Source: JBDHRG01 sp039807445 (lineage in GTDB: Bacteria > Pseudomonadota > Gammaproteobacteria > Competibacterales > Competibacteraceae). From it: 14,984 nucleotides of DNA. Positions 1 through 9,494 of this stretch are shown here, piece after piece. The stretch spans positions 1 through 14,984 of the forward strand of contig JBDHRG010000098.1 of assembly GCA_039807445.1 (NCBI GenBank), read 5' to 3'. Numbering within the stretch: the first letter of the stretch is position 1; each line of letters opens with the position of its first letter. The translations under genes and the position numbers were made by a program. The notes under the pieces were generated by a model. It saw nothing but the letters and a program-made list of their open reading frames with translations, was not told where the DNA came from and made no database searches.

Positions 1-90
1 TTCCCCATTCCCCATTCCCCATTCCCCATTCCCCATTCCCCATTCCCCATTCCCCATTCCCCATTCCCCATTCCCCGTTCCCCGTTCCCT
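1..90. repeat. Heptamer tandem array (TTCCCCA)n
   Basis: Ten uninterrupted copies of TTCCCCA fill 1-70. Two TTCCCCG copies follow (71-84) and the array ends in a degenerate TTCCCT (85-90). It begins at the window edge, so its true length is unknown. The minus strand reads (GGGGAAT)n: four-G runs spaced by three bases, a pattern able to form G-quadruplexes. It lies about 90 bases before the accA start. No open frame or CRISPR-like spacer structure is present. Confidence 0.97.
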
Positions 91-179
91 GTCCTGGCGC
101 CTCGCACGGACGCGCCTTGCCGCCGCCGGTCAGCCCGGTAAACTTGGGCGCTTTTGGCGCCGCCGCGAGCCCGTCACCG

Positions 180-1148
<969 letters not shown>

Positions 1149-1171
1149 TTTCTCGGCGATGAGGAAGGGGT

Positions 1172-1190
1172 GAACGGGAATGGGGAACGG
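1172..1190. repeat. Short inverted copy of the heptamer repeat at the tilS start
   Basis: The sequence GAACGGGAATGGGGAACGG is the reverse complement of about two and a half units of the array at 1-90, including its TTCCCCG variant. The ATG used for tilS (1180) falls inside it. accA is therefore flanked by inverted copies of the same heptamer element. Confidence 0.75.
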
Positions 1191-2619
1191 CGAGGGCGTG
1201 AGCTCCGATCCCTCATCGCCCAGGCCTGATCACCCGGCCCCGTCGCTCGATGCGCTGTTCGAGCTGCTCGCCGCCCACCCCGAGGTGCGGCGGCTGGTGC
1301 TCGCCTACAGCGGCGGGCTCGACTCTTCGGCGCTGCTGCACGCGCTCGCCGGTGCCCGCGGCCACCTGCCGCCGATCATCGCGGTCCATGTCGACCACGG
1401 CTTGCAGCCGGACTCCGCCGGTTGGGCGTCGGCCTGTGCCGAGCGCGCCGGTGCGCTCGGCATCGCCTGCGAAATCGTGCTGGTCGATGCCCGTGCCGCG
1501 CGTGGCGGCAGCCCCGAGGCGGCGGCACGCGCAGCGCGCTACGCGGCGCTGGCGGCGCGGCTGGGGTCGGATGCCGCGCTGCTCGCCGCCCACCACCGCG
1601 ACGACCAGGCCGAGACCGTGCTGCTCGCGCTGATGCGCGGCGCCGGGCCCAGGGGCCTGGCCGGCATGCCGGTGGCGCAGCGCCTGGGCGCGGGCTGGCT
1701 GTGGCGGCCGTGGCTCGGCCTCGGACGGGCCGAGATCCGCGCCTGGGCCGAAGCCCAAGGCTTGACCTGGATCGACGATCCGAGCAACGCGCTGAGCGAT
1801 TACGACCGCAACTTCCTGCGCCACGAAGTGCTGGCGCGGCTCACGCGGCGCTTTCCGGGCAGCCCCGGCGCGATCGCGCGTTCGGCGCGGCTATGCGCCG
1901 AGGCGGTGGAGGCGGTCGAGGCGCGCGCCGGTGCCGACCTGGAAGCCGTCCGCGACGGCGGGACGCTGCGACTCGAGCGGCTGCGCGCGCTGCCCGAGCC
2001 GCGCCAGCGCGAAGCCTTGCGCGCGTGGCTGGCGGCGCTGGGCTTGCCGATCCCCTCGAGCGCACAGCTCGCGCACGTGCTGCGCGACGTGGTGCAGGCG
2101 CGTCCCGATGCCGAACCCTGCGTGCGCTGGCCTGGCGCCGAAGTGCGGCGTTACCGCGGCCGGCTGCATGCCTTCGCGCCGCTGCCGCCGCTCGCGGCGC
2201 ACGCGGTGATCCCCTGGGCCGATCCGGCGCTCCCGCTCGAGCTGCCCGGGCTCGGTGTGCTCGCGCTCGAAGACGCACCGAGCGGGGGCCTGCGCTCCGA
2301 GGTGCTCGCGCGTGCGCTCGAGCTGCGCTTTCGCCGCGGCGGCGAGCGCTTCCACCCGGCCGGGCGCGCCCACGGGCAGGCGCTGAAGAAGCTGTTGCAG
2401 GAAGCCGGCATCGCGCCGTGGGAGCGCACGCGCCTGGCGCTGCTGTACGCCGGCGGCGAGCTGGTCTGGGCCGCCGGGCTCGGGCCGGCGGCGGGTTGCA
2501 CGGGCACGCCGGGGCGGGTGCCGGCGTGGCAAAGCCGGGCGGCTTCCGTTACCATCCAATGCCTTCCAAAGGCCGCCTCTTCGGAGTCCCGCCGCGCGCG
2601 GGATCGGACGCTCGAACTC
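1180..2619 (+). CDS. tilS: tRNA(Ile)-lysidine synthase (no stop codon; frame continues into pyrG)
   Basis: TilS uses ATP and lysine to convert cytidine 34 of the CAU-anticodon tRNA-Ile to lysidine, switching decoding from AUG to AUA; it is essential and cytoplasmic. The N-terminal N-type ATP pyrophosphatase domain shows the P-loop SGGLDS (residues 44-49), HVDHGLQ (70-76), AHHRDDQAET (137-146) and IDDPSN (199-203 region). The C-terminal tRNA-binding domain begins near residue 380 (LRFRRGGERFHPAGRAHG, then LKKLLQEAGIAPWERTRLALLY). Family similarity ends around Trp450 (PAWQSR), but no stop follows: about 30 unremarkable residues lead directly in frame into PyrG Met1 at 2620. The ATG at 1180 follows a purine-rich GAGGAAGGGG (1161-1170); a GTG at 1198 is an alternative start. 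The end given here is the last base before pyrG, not a stop codon. The whole frame is 1180-4260, 1026 residues. Confidence 0.88.
2527..2555 (+). promoter_or_regulatory. Possible weak sigma-70 promoter for pyrG inside the tilS-pyrG linker
   Basis: TGGCAA (2527-2532) and TACCAT (2550-2555) are separated by 17 bases, 65 bases before the pyrG ATG. The matches to TTGACA and TATAAT are only 3/6 and 4/6, so this is weak. It coincides with the segment where TilS-like sequence stops, which is where a pyrG promoter would be expected if the linker was once intergenic. Confidence 0.25.
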
Positions 2620-4260
<1,641 letters not shown>

Positions 4261-4330
4261 GGGGCGGGAGCGGTTTGGCGTCCGGGAGCATTCGCATGGA
4301 ACGGTGTAACGGTTGTGGTGCAGCATTGCC

Positions 4331-4335
4331 AGGAG
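4331..4335 (+). promoter_or_regulatory. Shine-Dalgarno AGGAG of kdsA
   Basis: AGGAG ends seven bases before the ATG at 4343. It decides for that start over an in-frame ATG ten codons upstream at 4313, which would add residues absent from the family. Confidence 0.8.
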
Positions 4336-4342
4336 CGCGCGC

Positions 4343-5170
4343 ATGAAACTGTGTGACTTCGAGGTCGGCCTCGATCGGCCGCTGTTCCTGATCGCCGGCC
4401 CCTGCGTGATCGAAAGCGAAGCGTTGGCGCTCGACACCGCCGGCCGGCTCAAGGAGATGACGGCCCGGCTCGGCGTGCCGTTCATCTACAAGTCGTCGTT
4501 CGACAAGGCCAACCGCTCGTCGCACGCGAGCTACCGCGGCCCGGGGATCGAGCAAGGCTTGAAGATCCTGGCCAAGGTCAAGTGCGAGATCGGCGTGCCG
4601 GTCTTGACCGACGTGCACGAAGACACGCCGCTGGCCGAGGTCGCTGCCGTCGTCGACGTGCTGCAGACCCCGGCCTTCCTGTGCCGGCAGACCAACTTCA
4701 TCCAGGCGGTCGCGCGCGCGGGCAGGCCGGTGAACATCAAGAAGGGGCAGTTCCTCGCGCCCTGGGACATGAAGCACGTCGCCGCCAAGGCCCGCGCGGT
4801 CGGCAACGAGCAGATCATGGTCTGCGAGCGCGGCGCCTCGTTCGGCTACAACAACCTGGTTTCCGACATGCGCGCGCTCGCGGTGATGCGCGACACCGGC
4901 TGCCCGGTGGTGTTCGACGCCACGCACTCGGTGCAGCTGCCGGGCGGGCAGGGCGCCAGCTCGGGCGGCCAGCGCGAATTCGTGCCGGTGCTGGCGCGCG
5001 CCGCGGTCGCCGCCGGTGTCGCCGGGCTGTTCATGGAGACGCATCCGGACCCGGACCAGGCGTTGTCCGACGGCCCCAACGCCTGGCCGCTCGGCCGCCT
5101 GGAGGCCCTGCTCGGCACGCTGGTCGAGCTCGACGCGCTGGTCAAGCGCCGCGGCTTCGACGAACTGTGA
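4343..5170 (+). CDS. kdsA: 3-deoxy-8-phosphooctulonate synthase (KDO-8-P synthase), metal-dependent type
   Basis: KdsA condenses phosphoenolpyruvate with arabinose-5-phosphate to KDO-8-phosphate, committing carbon to the KDO of LPS inner core; this fits a Gram-negative host. The 275-residue protein contains FDKANRSS, SYRGPG, LTDVHE, LCRQTNF, INVKK-like NIKKGQF, ASFGYNNL, DATHSVQLPGG and METHPDPD. Where the E. coli enzyme, which is metal-independent, has Asn26, this protein has Cys21 in IAGPCVIES. The other usual metal ligands, His in THSVQ, Glu in METHPDP and Asp in LSDGP, are also present, so it should belong to the metal-dependent class (family knowledge plus residue pattern). The start is supported by AGGAG at seven bases. 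It lies between pyrG and eno, and 159 bases with two GC hairpins separate it from eno. Confidence 0.96.
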   Translation: MKLCDFEVGLDRPLFLIAGPCVIESEALALDTAGRLKEMTARLGVPFIYKSSFDKANRSSHASYRGPGIEQGLKILAKVKCEIGVPVLTDVHEDTPLAEVAAVVDVLQTPAFLCRQTNFIQAVARAGRPVNIKKGQFLAPWDMKHVAAKARAVGNEQIMVCERGASFGYNNLVSDMRALAVMRDTGCPVVFDATHSVQLPGGQGASSGGQREFVPVLARAAVAAGVAGLFMETHPDPDQALSDGPNAWPLGRLEALLGTLVELDALVKRRGFDEL

Positions 5171-5179
5171 TCCGCACCG

Positions 5180-5234
5180 CCCGCCCCGCGCGGCGGGATT
5201 CGATTGAGGGGGGAACGGCGCCTTTGCGGGCGCC
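5180..5234 (+). other. Two GC-rich hairpins between kdsA and eno
   Basis: CCCGCC (5180-5185) can pair with GGCGGG (5192-5197) over a six-base loop. GGCGCC (5217-5222) can pair with GGCGCC (5229-5234) over the loop TTTGCG. Neither is followed by a T tract, so they are not convincing intrinsic terminators; they may act in RNA processing or pausing. Apart from these and the eno Shine-Dalgarno sequence, the 5171-5329 spacer shows nothing recognisable. Confidence 0.4.
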
Positions 5235-5317
5235 GCCGCCGGTACGCAACGACGCGCCGGACATGACAACGAGCGGCAGCAAGCCGCATCCGTCGACACC
5301 TTTTGGCTTACGAAATC

Positions 5318-5323
5318 AAGGAG
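5318..5323 (+). promoter_or_regulatory. Shine-Dalgarno AAGGAG of eno
   Basis: A full AAGGAG ends six bases before the ATG at 5330, choosing it over an in-frame ATG at 5303 that would place the Shine-Dalgarno sequence inside the coding region. Confidence 0.88.
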
Positions 5324-5329
5324 TTTTCG

Positions 5330-6619
5330 ATGTCTGCGATCAAGTCCGTCCACGGCCGCGAAATCCTCGACTCGCGCGGCAACCCGACCGTGCAGGTCGA
5401 GGTCGAGCTCGAGTCGGGCGCGCGCGGCCTGGCTTCGGTACCCTCGGGCGCCTCGACCGGCACCCGCGAAGCGGTCGAGCTGCGCGACGGCGATCCGAAG
5501 CGCTACCTCGGCAAGGGCGTGCTCAAGGCCGTGGCCAACGTCAACGGCGAGATCCTCGCCGCGATCAAGGGCATGGAGGCGCAGGATCAGGCCGCGTTCG
5601 ACGCGAAGCTGATCGCGCTCGACGGCAGCGCCAACAAGGGGCGCCTCGGCGCCAACGCGCTGCTCGGCGTGTCGCTGGCCGTCGCCCACGCTGCGGCCAA
5701 CGAGAACAACGTGCCGCTGTACCGCCACATCAACACCTCGGGCACCTTCGTGCTGCCCGCGCCGATGATGAACATCATCAACGGTGGCGCGCACGCCGAC
5801 AACTCGGTCGACATCCAGGAATTCATGATCATGCCCGTGGGCGCGCCGAGCTTCGCCGAAGCGCTGCGCTACGGTGCCGAAGTGTTCCACGCGCTGAAGA
5901 AGGTGCTGGGCAGCCGCGGCCTGGCGACCACGGTCGGCGACGAGGGCGGCTTCGCGCCCAACCTGCCGTCGAACGAGGCGGCGCTCGAAGTGATCATGGA
6001 GGCGATCGCCAAGGCCGGTTACAAGGCCGGGGAAGACATCGTGCTCGCGCTCGACTGCGCCTCGTCGGAGTTCTACAAGGACGGCAAGTACGTGCTCGAG
6101 AGCGAAGGCAAGTCCTTCACCTCGGCCGAGTTCGCCGCGTGGCTGGCCGATCTCGCCAAGCGCTACCCGATCGTCTCGATCGAGGACGGCATGGACGAAT
6201 CCGACTGGGCCGGCTGGGCCGAGCTGACCCGCCTGCTCGGCGACAAGATCCAGCTGGTCGGCGACGACCTGTTCGTCACCAACACCAACATCCTCGAGCG
6301 CGGCATCCGCGAAGGCATCGCCAACTCGATCCTGATCAAGGTCAACCAGATCGGCACGCTGACCGAAACCCTGGCGGCGATCAAGATGGCCGACGATGCC
6401 GGCTACAGCTCGATCTCGTCGCACCGCTCGGGCGAGACCGAAGACACGACGATCGCCGATCTCGCCGTCGCCACCACCGCGCGCCAGATCAAGACCGGTT
6501 CGCTGAGCCGCTCCGACCGCATCGCCAAGTACAACCGCCTGTTGGCGATCGAAGAGCAGCTGGGTGCGAATGCGCGCTACGCCGGCCGCGATGCCTTCCC
6601 GCGCAAGCTGAAGGGCTGA
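5330..6619 (+). CDS. eno: Enolase (phosphopyruvate hydratase)
   Basis: Enolase interconverts 2-phosphoglycerate and phosphoenolpyruvate with Mg2+ in glycolysis and gluconeogenesis; in many proteobacteria it is also a degradosome component. The 429-residue length is normal (432 in E. coli). The N-terminus SAIKSVHGREILDSRGNPTV is the family hallmark, followed by SGASTGTREAVELRDGD, the catalytic-loop GDEGGFAPNLPSN, metal ligands in ALDCASSEFY, SIEDGMDE and GDDLFVTN, catalytic Lys337 in LIKVNQIGTLTE, and the SHRSGETEDTTIADLAV signature. Nothing is missing. Upstream kdsA uses its product phosphoenolpyruvate. A strong GC stem-loop follows the stop at once, so most transcription may end there before ftsB. 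Confidence 0.98.
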   Translation: MSAIKSVHGREILDSRGNPTVQVEVELESGARGLASVPSGASTGTREAVELRDGDPKRYLGKGVLKAVANVNGEILAAIKGMEAQDQAAFDAKLIALDGSANKGRLGANALLGVSLAVAHAAANENNVPLYRHINTSGTFVLPAPMMNIINGGAHADNSVDIQEFMIMPVGAPSFAEALRYGAEVFHALKKVLGSRGLATTVGDEGGFAPNLPSNEAALEVIMEAIAKAGYKAGEDIVLALDCASSEFYKDGKYVLESEGKSFTSAEFAAWLADLAKRYPIVSIEDGMDESDWAGWAELTRLLGDKIQLVGDDLFVTNTNILERGIREGIANSILIKVNQIGTLTETLAAIKMADDAGYSSISSHRSGETEDTTIADLAVATTARQIKTGSLSRSDRIAKYNRLLAIEEQLGANARYAGRDAFPRKLKG

Positions 6620-6634
6620 GCGCCGGGCCGTACC

Positions 6635-6663
6635 GGCCCCGGGGTCGGAGCCCCGGGGCCTTT
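6635..6663 (+). terminator. Intrinsic-type terminator after eno
   Basis: GGCCCCGGGG (6635-6644) and CCCCGGGGCC (6651-6660) form a perfect ten-base-pair stem with a six-base TCGGAG loop, followed by TTT. It begins 16 bases after the eno stop and ends 24 bases before the ftsB ATG. The T tract is short, so termination may be partial, leaving some read-through into ftsB-ispD. Confidence 0.6.
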
Positions 6664-6686
6664 CCCCGCCAGCGAGCCCGTAGACG

Positions 6687-7070
6687 ATGCGCCTGTTCCT
6701 CGCGGCCCTGATCGCGCTGTTGCTGGGCCTGAATTACCTGCTGTGGATGGTCGACGACCGCGGCATCCGCCAGGTGCGCGCGCTCGAAGCCGCGATCGAG
6801 GCGCAGAAGGCCGACAACGCGGCGCTCGCCGACCGCAACCGCGCGCTCGAGGCCGAAGTGCGCGACCTCAAGGAAGGCCTCGCTGCGGTCGAGGAACGCG
6901 CCCGTGCCGATCTCGGCATGGTGCGCCGCGACGAGACCTTCTTCCGCATTCTCGACGAGGCGCCGAAGGCGGCGCCCGTCCAGGCGAAGCCGGGCCAGCC
7001 CGCACCGCCGTCCAAACCCGGCCAGGCGAAGCCGGCACCGCGCACCGCCGCGCCGGAGCCCGGCCGGTGA
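6687..7070 (+). CDS. ftsB: Cell division protein FtsB
   Basis: FtsB is a bitopic inner-membrane protein that with FtsL and FtsQ forms the FtsQBL divisome subcomplex, helping activate septal peptidoglycan synthesis. The 127-residue protein has a short cytoplasmic start, a transmembrane segment (about residues 3-21, LFLAALIALLLGLNYLLWM), a Leu/Ala/Glu heptad coiled coil (about 30-70) and the family motif EERARADLGMVRRDETFFRIL. E. coli FtsB has 103 residues; the extra length here is a Pro/Ala/Lys-rich tail after about residue 90, containing a duplicated QAKPGQ-type segment. ispD starts within the ftsB stop (GTGA), implying translational coupling. The Shine-Dalgarno sequence is weak. Confidence 0.93.
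   Translation: MRLFLAALIALLLGLNYLLWMVDDRGIRQVRALEAAIEAQKADNAALADRNRALEAEVRDLKEGLAAVEERARADLGMVRRDETFFRILDEAPKAAPVQAKPGQPAPPSKPGQAKPAPRTAAPEPGR
6980..7035 (+). repeat. In-frame 14-base direct repeat in the ftsB tail
   Basis: CCAGGCGAAGCCGG occurs at 6980-6993 and again at 7022-7035, 42 bases (14 codons) apart and in the same frame. It encodes the repeated QAKP of the periplasmic Pro/Lys-rich tail and suggests a small internal duplication. Confidence 0.85.
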
Positions 7071-7759
7071 GCCGCTGCTGGGGTGTCGTCCCCGCCGCCG
7101 GCGTCGGCAAGCGCATGGGCGCCATGGTCCCGAAGCAGTACCTGCCGCTCGCCGGCCGCCCGGTGATCGAGCACACACTCGAAGCGCTGCTGGCCGAGCC
7201 GCGCCTGGCGCGCATCGTCGTCGCGCTCGGCGCCGACGACCGCTGGTGGGAGGCGGTGCGCGTGTCCGATCCGGCCCGGATCGAGCGCGCCCCCGGCGGC
7301 GCCGAGCGCGCCCACTCGGTGCTGAACGCGCTGCGCCAGTTGTCCGGCCGCGCCGCGCCCGACGACTGGGTGCTGGTGCACGATGCCGCGCGCCCCTGCC
7401 TGCGCCCGGACGATACCGCCCGCCTGATCGAGCAACTGGCCGACGACCTGCTCGGCGGGCTGCTCGCGGTGCCGGTGCGCGACACGATGAAGCGCGCCGA
7501 CGGCGCCGGCCGCGTCGAGGCCAGCGTCGACCGCAGCACGCTCTGGCACGCGCTGACGCCGCAGATGTTCCGTTTCGGCGTGCTGGAGGCGGCGATCGAA
7601 CGCGCGCTCGCCGCCGGCGTGACGGTCACCGACGAAGCCTCGGCGCTCGAGGCCGTCGGCCTGCGTCCGAAGCTGGTCGAGGGTCGCGCCGACAACCTGA
7701 AGATCACCCGCCCCGAAGACCTGGCGCTGGCCGAGTTCTACCTCGCCGCGGATCGCTAG
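7067..7759 (+). CDS. ispD: 2-C-methyl-D-erythritol 4-phosphate cytidylyltransferase
   Basis: IspD joins CTP and methylerythritol 4-phosphate to CDP-methylerythritol, the third step of the MEP isoprenoid pathway. The protein is 230 residues (236 in E. coli). It starts with the nucleotide-binding signature VVPAAGVGKRMG, followed by PKQYLPLAGRPVIEHTLEAL, GGAERAHSVLNAL, VLVHDAARPCL, TPQMFRF, TDEASALEAVG and the C-terminal KITRPEDLALAE. The start is a GTG at 7067 whose last two bases belong to the ftsB TGA, so translation is probably coupled to ftsB; no later start keeps the PAAG loop intact. ispF follows after 83 bases, an unusual gap since these two genes often overlap or fuse. Confidence 0.96.
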   Translation: MSRCWGVVPAAGVGKRMGAMVPKQYLPLAGRPVIEHTLEALLAEPRLARIVVALGADDRWWEAVRVSDPARIERAPGGAERAHSVLNALRQLSGRAAPDDWVLVHDAARPCLRPDDTARLIEQLADDLLGGLLAVPVRDTMKRADGAGRVEASVDRSTLWHALTPQMFRFGVLEAAIERALAAGVTVTDEASALEAVGLRPKLVEGRADNLKITRPEDLALAEFYLAADR

Positions 7760-7842
7760 ACGCTGCCCGCTGCCACGGGGCGGCTGGCGTCCCGCCAGCA
7801 GCCAAGCTACCTTTCGCCACCCGCACCCGCAGGAGATTCCCG

Positions 7843-8325
7843 ATGCGCATCGGCCACGGTTTCGACGTCCACGCCTTCGGCCCCGGCGACCACCTCACGC
7901 TCGGCGGCGTCAAGATCCCGTACGGCAAGGGGCTGGTGGCCCATTCCGACGGCGACGTGCTGCTGCACGCGTTGTGCGACGCGCTGCTCGGCGCCGCGGC
8001 GCTCGGCGACATCGGCAGCCACTTTCCCGACACCGACCCGGCCTACAAGGGCATCGACAGCCGCAAGCTGCTGCATTTCGTCGTCGAGCTGATCCGCGCC
8101 GAGGGCTACGCGGTCGGCAACGTCGACGCGACCATCATCGCGCAGACGCCGAAGATGGCGCCGCACATCGAGGCGATGCGCGCCAACATCGCGCACGACC
8201 TCGGCATCCTGCGCGACGAAGTCAACGTCAAGGCGACCACCACCGAGCGGCTCGGCTTCACCGGTCGCGGCGAAGGCATCGCCGCCGAAGCGGTGGTGCT
8301 GCTGGTCGAGGCACCGGTGCTGTGA
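7843..8325 (+). CDS. ispF: 2-C-methyl-D-erythritol 2,4-cyclodiphosphate synthase
   Basis: IspF cyclises CDP-methylerythritol 2-phosphate to methylerythritol 2,4-cyclodiphosphate with release of CMP, the fifth MEP step; family members are Zn-dependent homotrimers. The 160-residue protein has MRIGHGFDVHAF with ligands Asp8 and His10, His42 in VAHSDGDVLLHALCDALLGA, the DIGSHFPDTDPAYKG loop, NVDATIIAQTPKM, and the C-terminal VNVKATTTERLGFTGRGEGIAAEA. AGGAG at 7831-7835 lies seven bases before the ATG. Its TGA overlaps the GTG of truD. It works with ispD just upstream. Confidence 0.97.
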   Translation: MRIGHGFDVHAFGPGDHLTLGGVKIPYGKGLVAHSDGDVLLHALCDALLGAAALGDIGSHFPDTDPAYKGIDSRKLLHFVVELIRAEGYAVGNVDATIIAQTPKMAPHIEAMRANIAHDLGILRDEVNVKATTTERLGFTGRGEGIAAEAVVLLVEAPVL

Positions 8326-9374
8326 GGGCGGGCGATGTCAGCGAGTGCCGCGAACTCGCCTGGGCCCACGACCGCCCCGAAGTCACGGGCCGCATCCGCC
8401 TCGGCCCGGAAGACTTCGTCGTCGTCGAAGACCTGGGCTGGGCGCCTTCGGGTGAGGGCGAACACGTGTTCGTGCGCGTGCGCAAGCGCGGCACCAACAC
8501 CGACTGGCTCGCGCGCCAGCTCGCCGCCTTCGCCGGGGTCAAGCCCGACGCGGTCGCCTACGCCGGGCTCAAAGATCGCCACGCGCTCACCGAGCAGTGG
8601 TTCTCGCTGCACCTGCCGGGGCGTGCGGCGCCCGACTGGTCCGGCCTGGCGCTCGAGGGGGTCGAAGTGCTCGAGACCACGCGCCACGATCGCAAGCTCA
8701 AGCGCGGCGCGCTGGCCGGCAACCGCTTCCGCATCGTCGTGCGCGCGCTCGACGGCGGTCCAGCCGAGCTGCTCGCGCGCTTGCCGGCGCTGGTGGCGCG
8801 CGGCGTGCCCAACTACTTCGGCGAGCAGCGCTTCGGGCTGGGCGGCGGCAACCTGCCGGCCGCCGCCGCTTGGCTGCGCGGCGAGCGCAAGGAGCGCGAC
8901 CGCCACACGCGGGGCCTGTTGATCTCGTCGGCGCGCGCCTTCGTGTTCAACGCCGGCCTCGACGCCCGCGTGCAGGTCGGCAGCTGGGATACGCCGCTGC
9001 CCGGCGAGGTGCTGATGCTCGACGGCACGCACTCGGTGTTCGCCTGCGAGACCCCCGACGAGGCGATCCGCGCCCGCGCGCTGGAGCTCGACGTGCATCC
9101 GACCGGACCGCTGTGGGGCCGCGGTGCGAGTCTCGCAAGCGGCGAGGCGCTGCACATCGAGCAAGCCTTGCGTGCGGCGCACGAGGGCTTGTGCGCCGGG
9201 CTCGAGCGCGAAGACCTCGGCCTGCGCCCCGAGCGCCGCGCGCTGCGCCTGCCGGTGCGCAGCCTCGAAGGCGAGGCGCTCGGCGCCGACGCGCTGGCGC
9301 TGAGCTTCTGGCTGCCGGCCGGCAGCTACGCGACGGTGGTGCTGCGCGAACTGGTGCGCCTGCGCGAGGCGTGA
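8322..9374 (+). CDS. truD: tRNA pseudouridine(13) synthase TruD
   Basis: TruD isomerises uridine 13 in the D-arm of tRNA-Glu to pseudouridine. The 350-residue length equals the family norm (349 in E. coli). Visible features are the N-terminal PEDFVVVEDLGWAPSGEGEH, the catalytic-Asp motif AGLKDRHALTEQW (Asp85), LKRGALAGNRFRIVVR, the GVPNYFGEQRFGLGGGNL signature, the TRUD insertion domain around LWGRGASLASGEAL, and the C-terminal SFWLPAGSYATVVLREL. The GTG at 8322 shares its last two bases with the ispF TGA (GTGA) and yields the expected length, so coupled initiation is likely. The ispD-ispF-truD order matches E. coli, where surE comes next; surE is not present here. Confidence 0.96.
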   Translation: MRAGDVSECRELAWAHDRPEVTGRIRLGPEDFVVVEDLGWAPSGEGEHVFVRVRKRGTNTDWLARQLAAFAGVKPDAVAYAGLKDRHALTEQWFSLHLPGRAAPDWSGLALEGVEVLETTRHDRKLKRGALAGNRFRIVVRALDGGPAELLARLPALVARGVPNYFGEQRFGLGGGNLPAAAAWLRGERKERDRHTRGLLISSARAFVFNAGLDARVQVGSWDTPLPGEVLMLDGTHSVFACETPDEAIRARALELDVHPTGPLWGRGASLASGEALHIEQALRAAHEGLCAGLEREDLGLRPERRALRLPVRSLEGEALGADALALSFWLPAGSYATVVLRELVRLREA

Positions 9375-9397
9375 GCGGCATCGCGGCGCACGCCGAT

Positions 9398-9414
9398 TGT
9401 CAGAAAACTTGACA
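9398..9414. promoter_or_regulatory. Inverted repeat upstream of the PEP-CTERM gene (candidate activator site)
   Basis: TGTCA (9398-9402) and TGACA (9410-9414) are perfect inverted arms around a seven-base GAAAACT spacer. The centre is about 100 bases before the start site predicted from the sigma-54 element, the usual distance for an enhancer-binding protein. The site is only five bases per arm, so chance cannot be excluded. A TTGACA read from its right half has no partner -10 at 17 bases. Confidence 0.45.
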
Positions 9415-9478
9415 GCGCACCGGGCGCAGCACCGTGGAAGTGCGGGCAAGCGACTGAAATCACAGGCTATTGCGGCCA

Positions 9479-9494
9479 TGGCAGGCGATTTGCT
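9479..9494 (+). promoter_or_regulatory. Sigma-54 (-24/-12) promoter of the PEP-CTERM gene
   Basis: TGGCAGGCGATTTGCT matches the RpoN consensus TGGCACG-N4-TTGCW at every fixed position except one (G for C at the sixth base), with exactly ten bases between the invariant GG and GC. It predicts a start near 9505, about 37 bases before the ATG. Confidence 0.75.

Noticed and set aside
1..90. Possible CRISPR array
   Set aside because: The units are seven-base direct repeats with no spacers; it is a simple tandem array.
9409..9437. TTGACA at 9409-9414 as a sigma-70 -35 box for the PEP-CTERM gene
   Set aside because: There is no -10-like hexamer at 16-18 bases; the box is better read as part of the inverted repeat.
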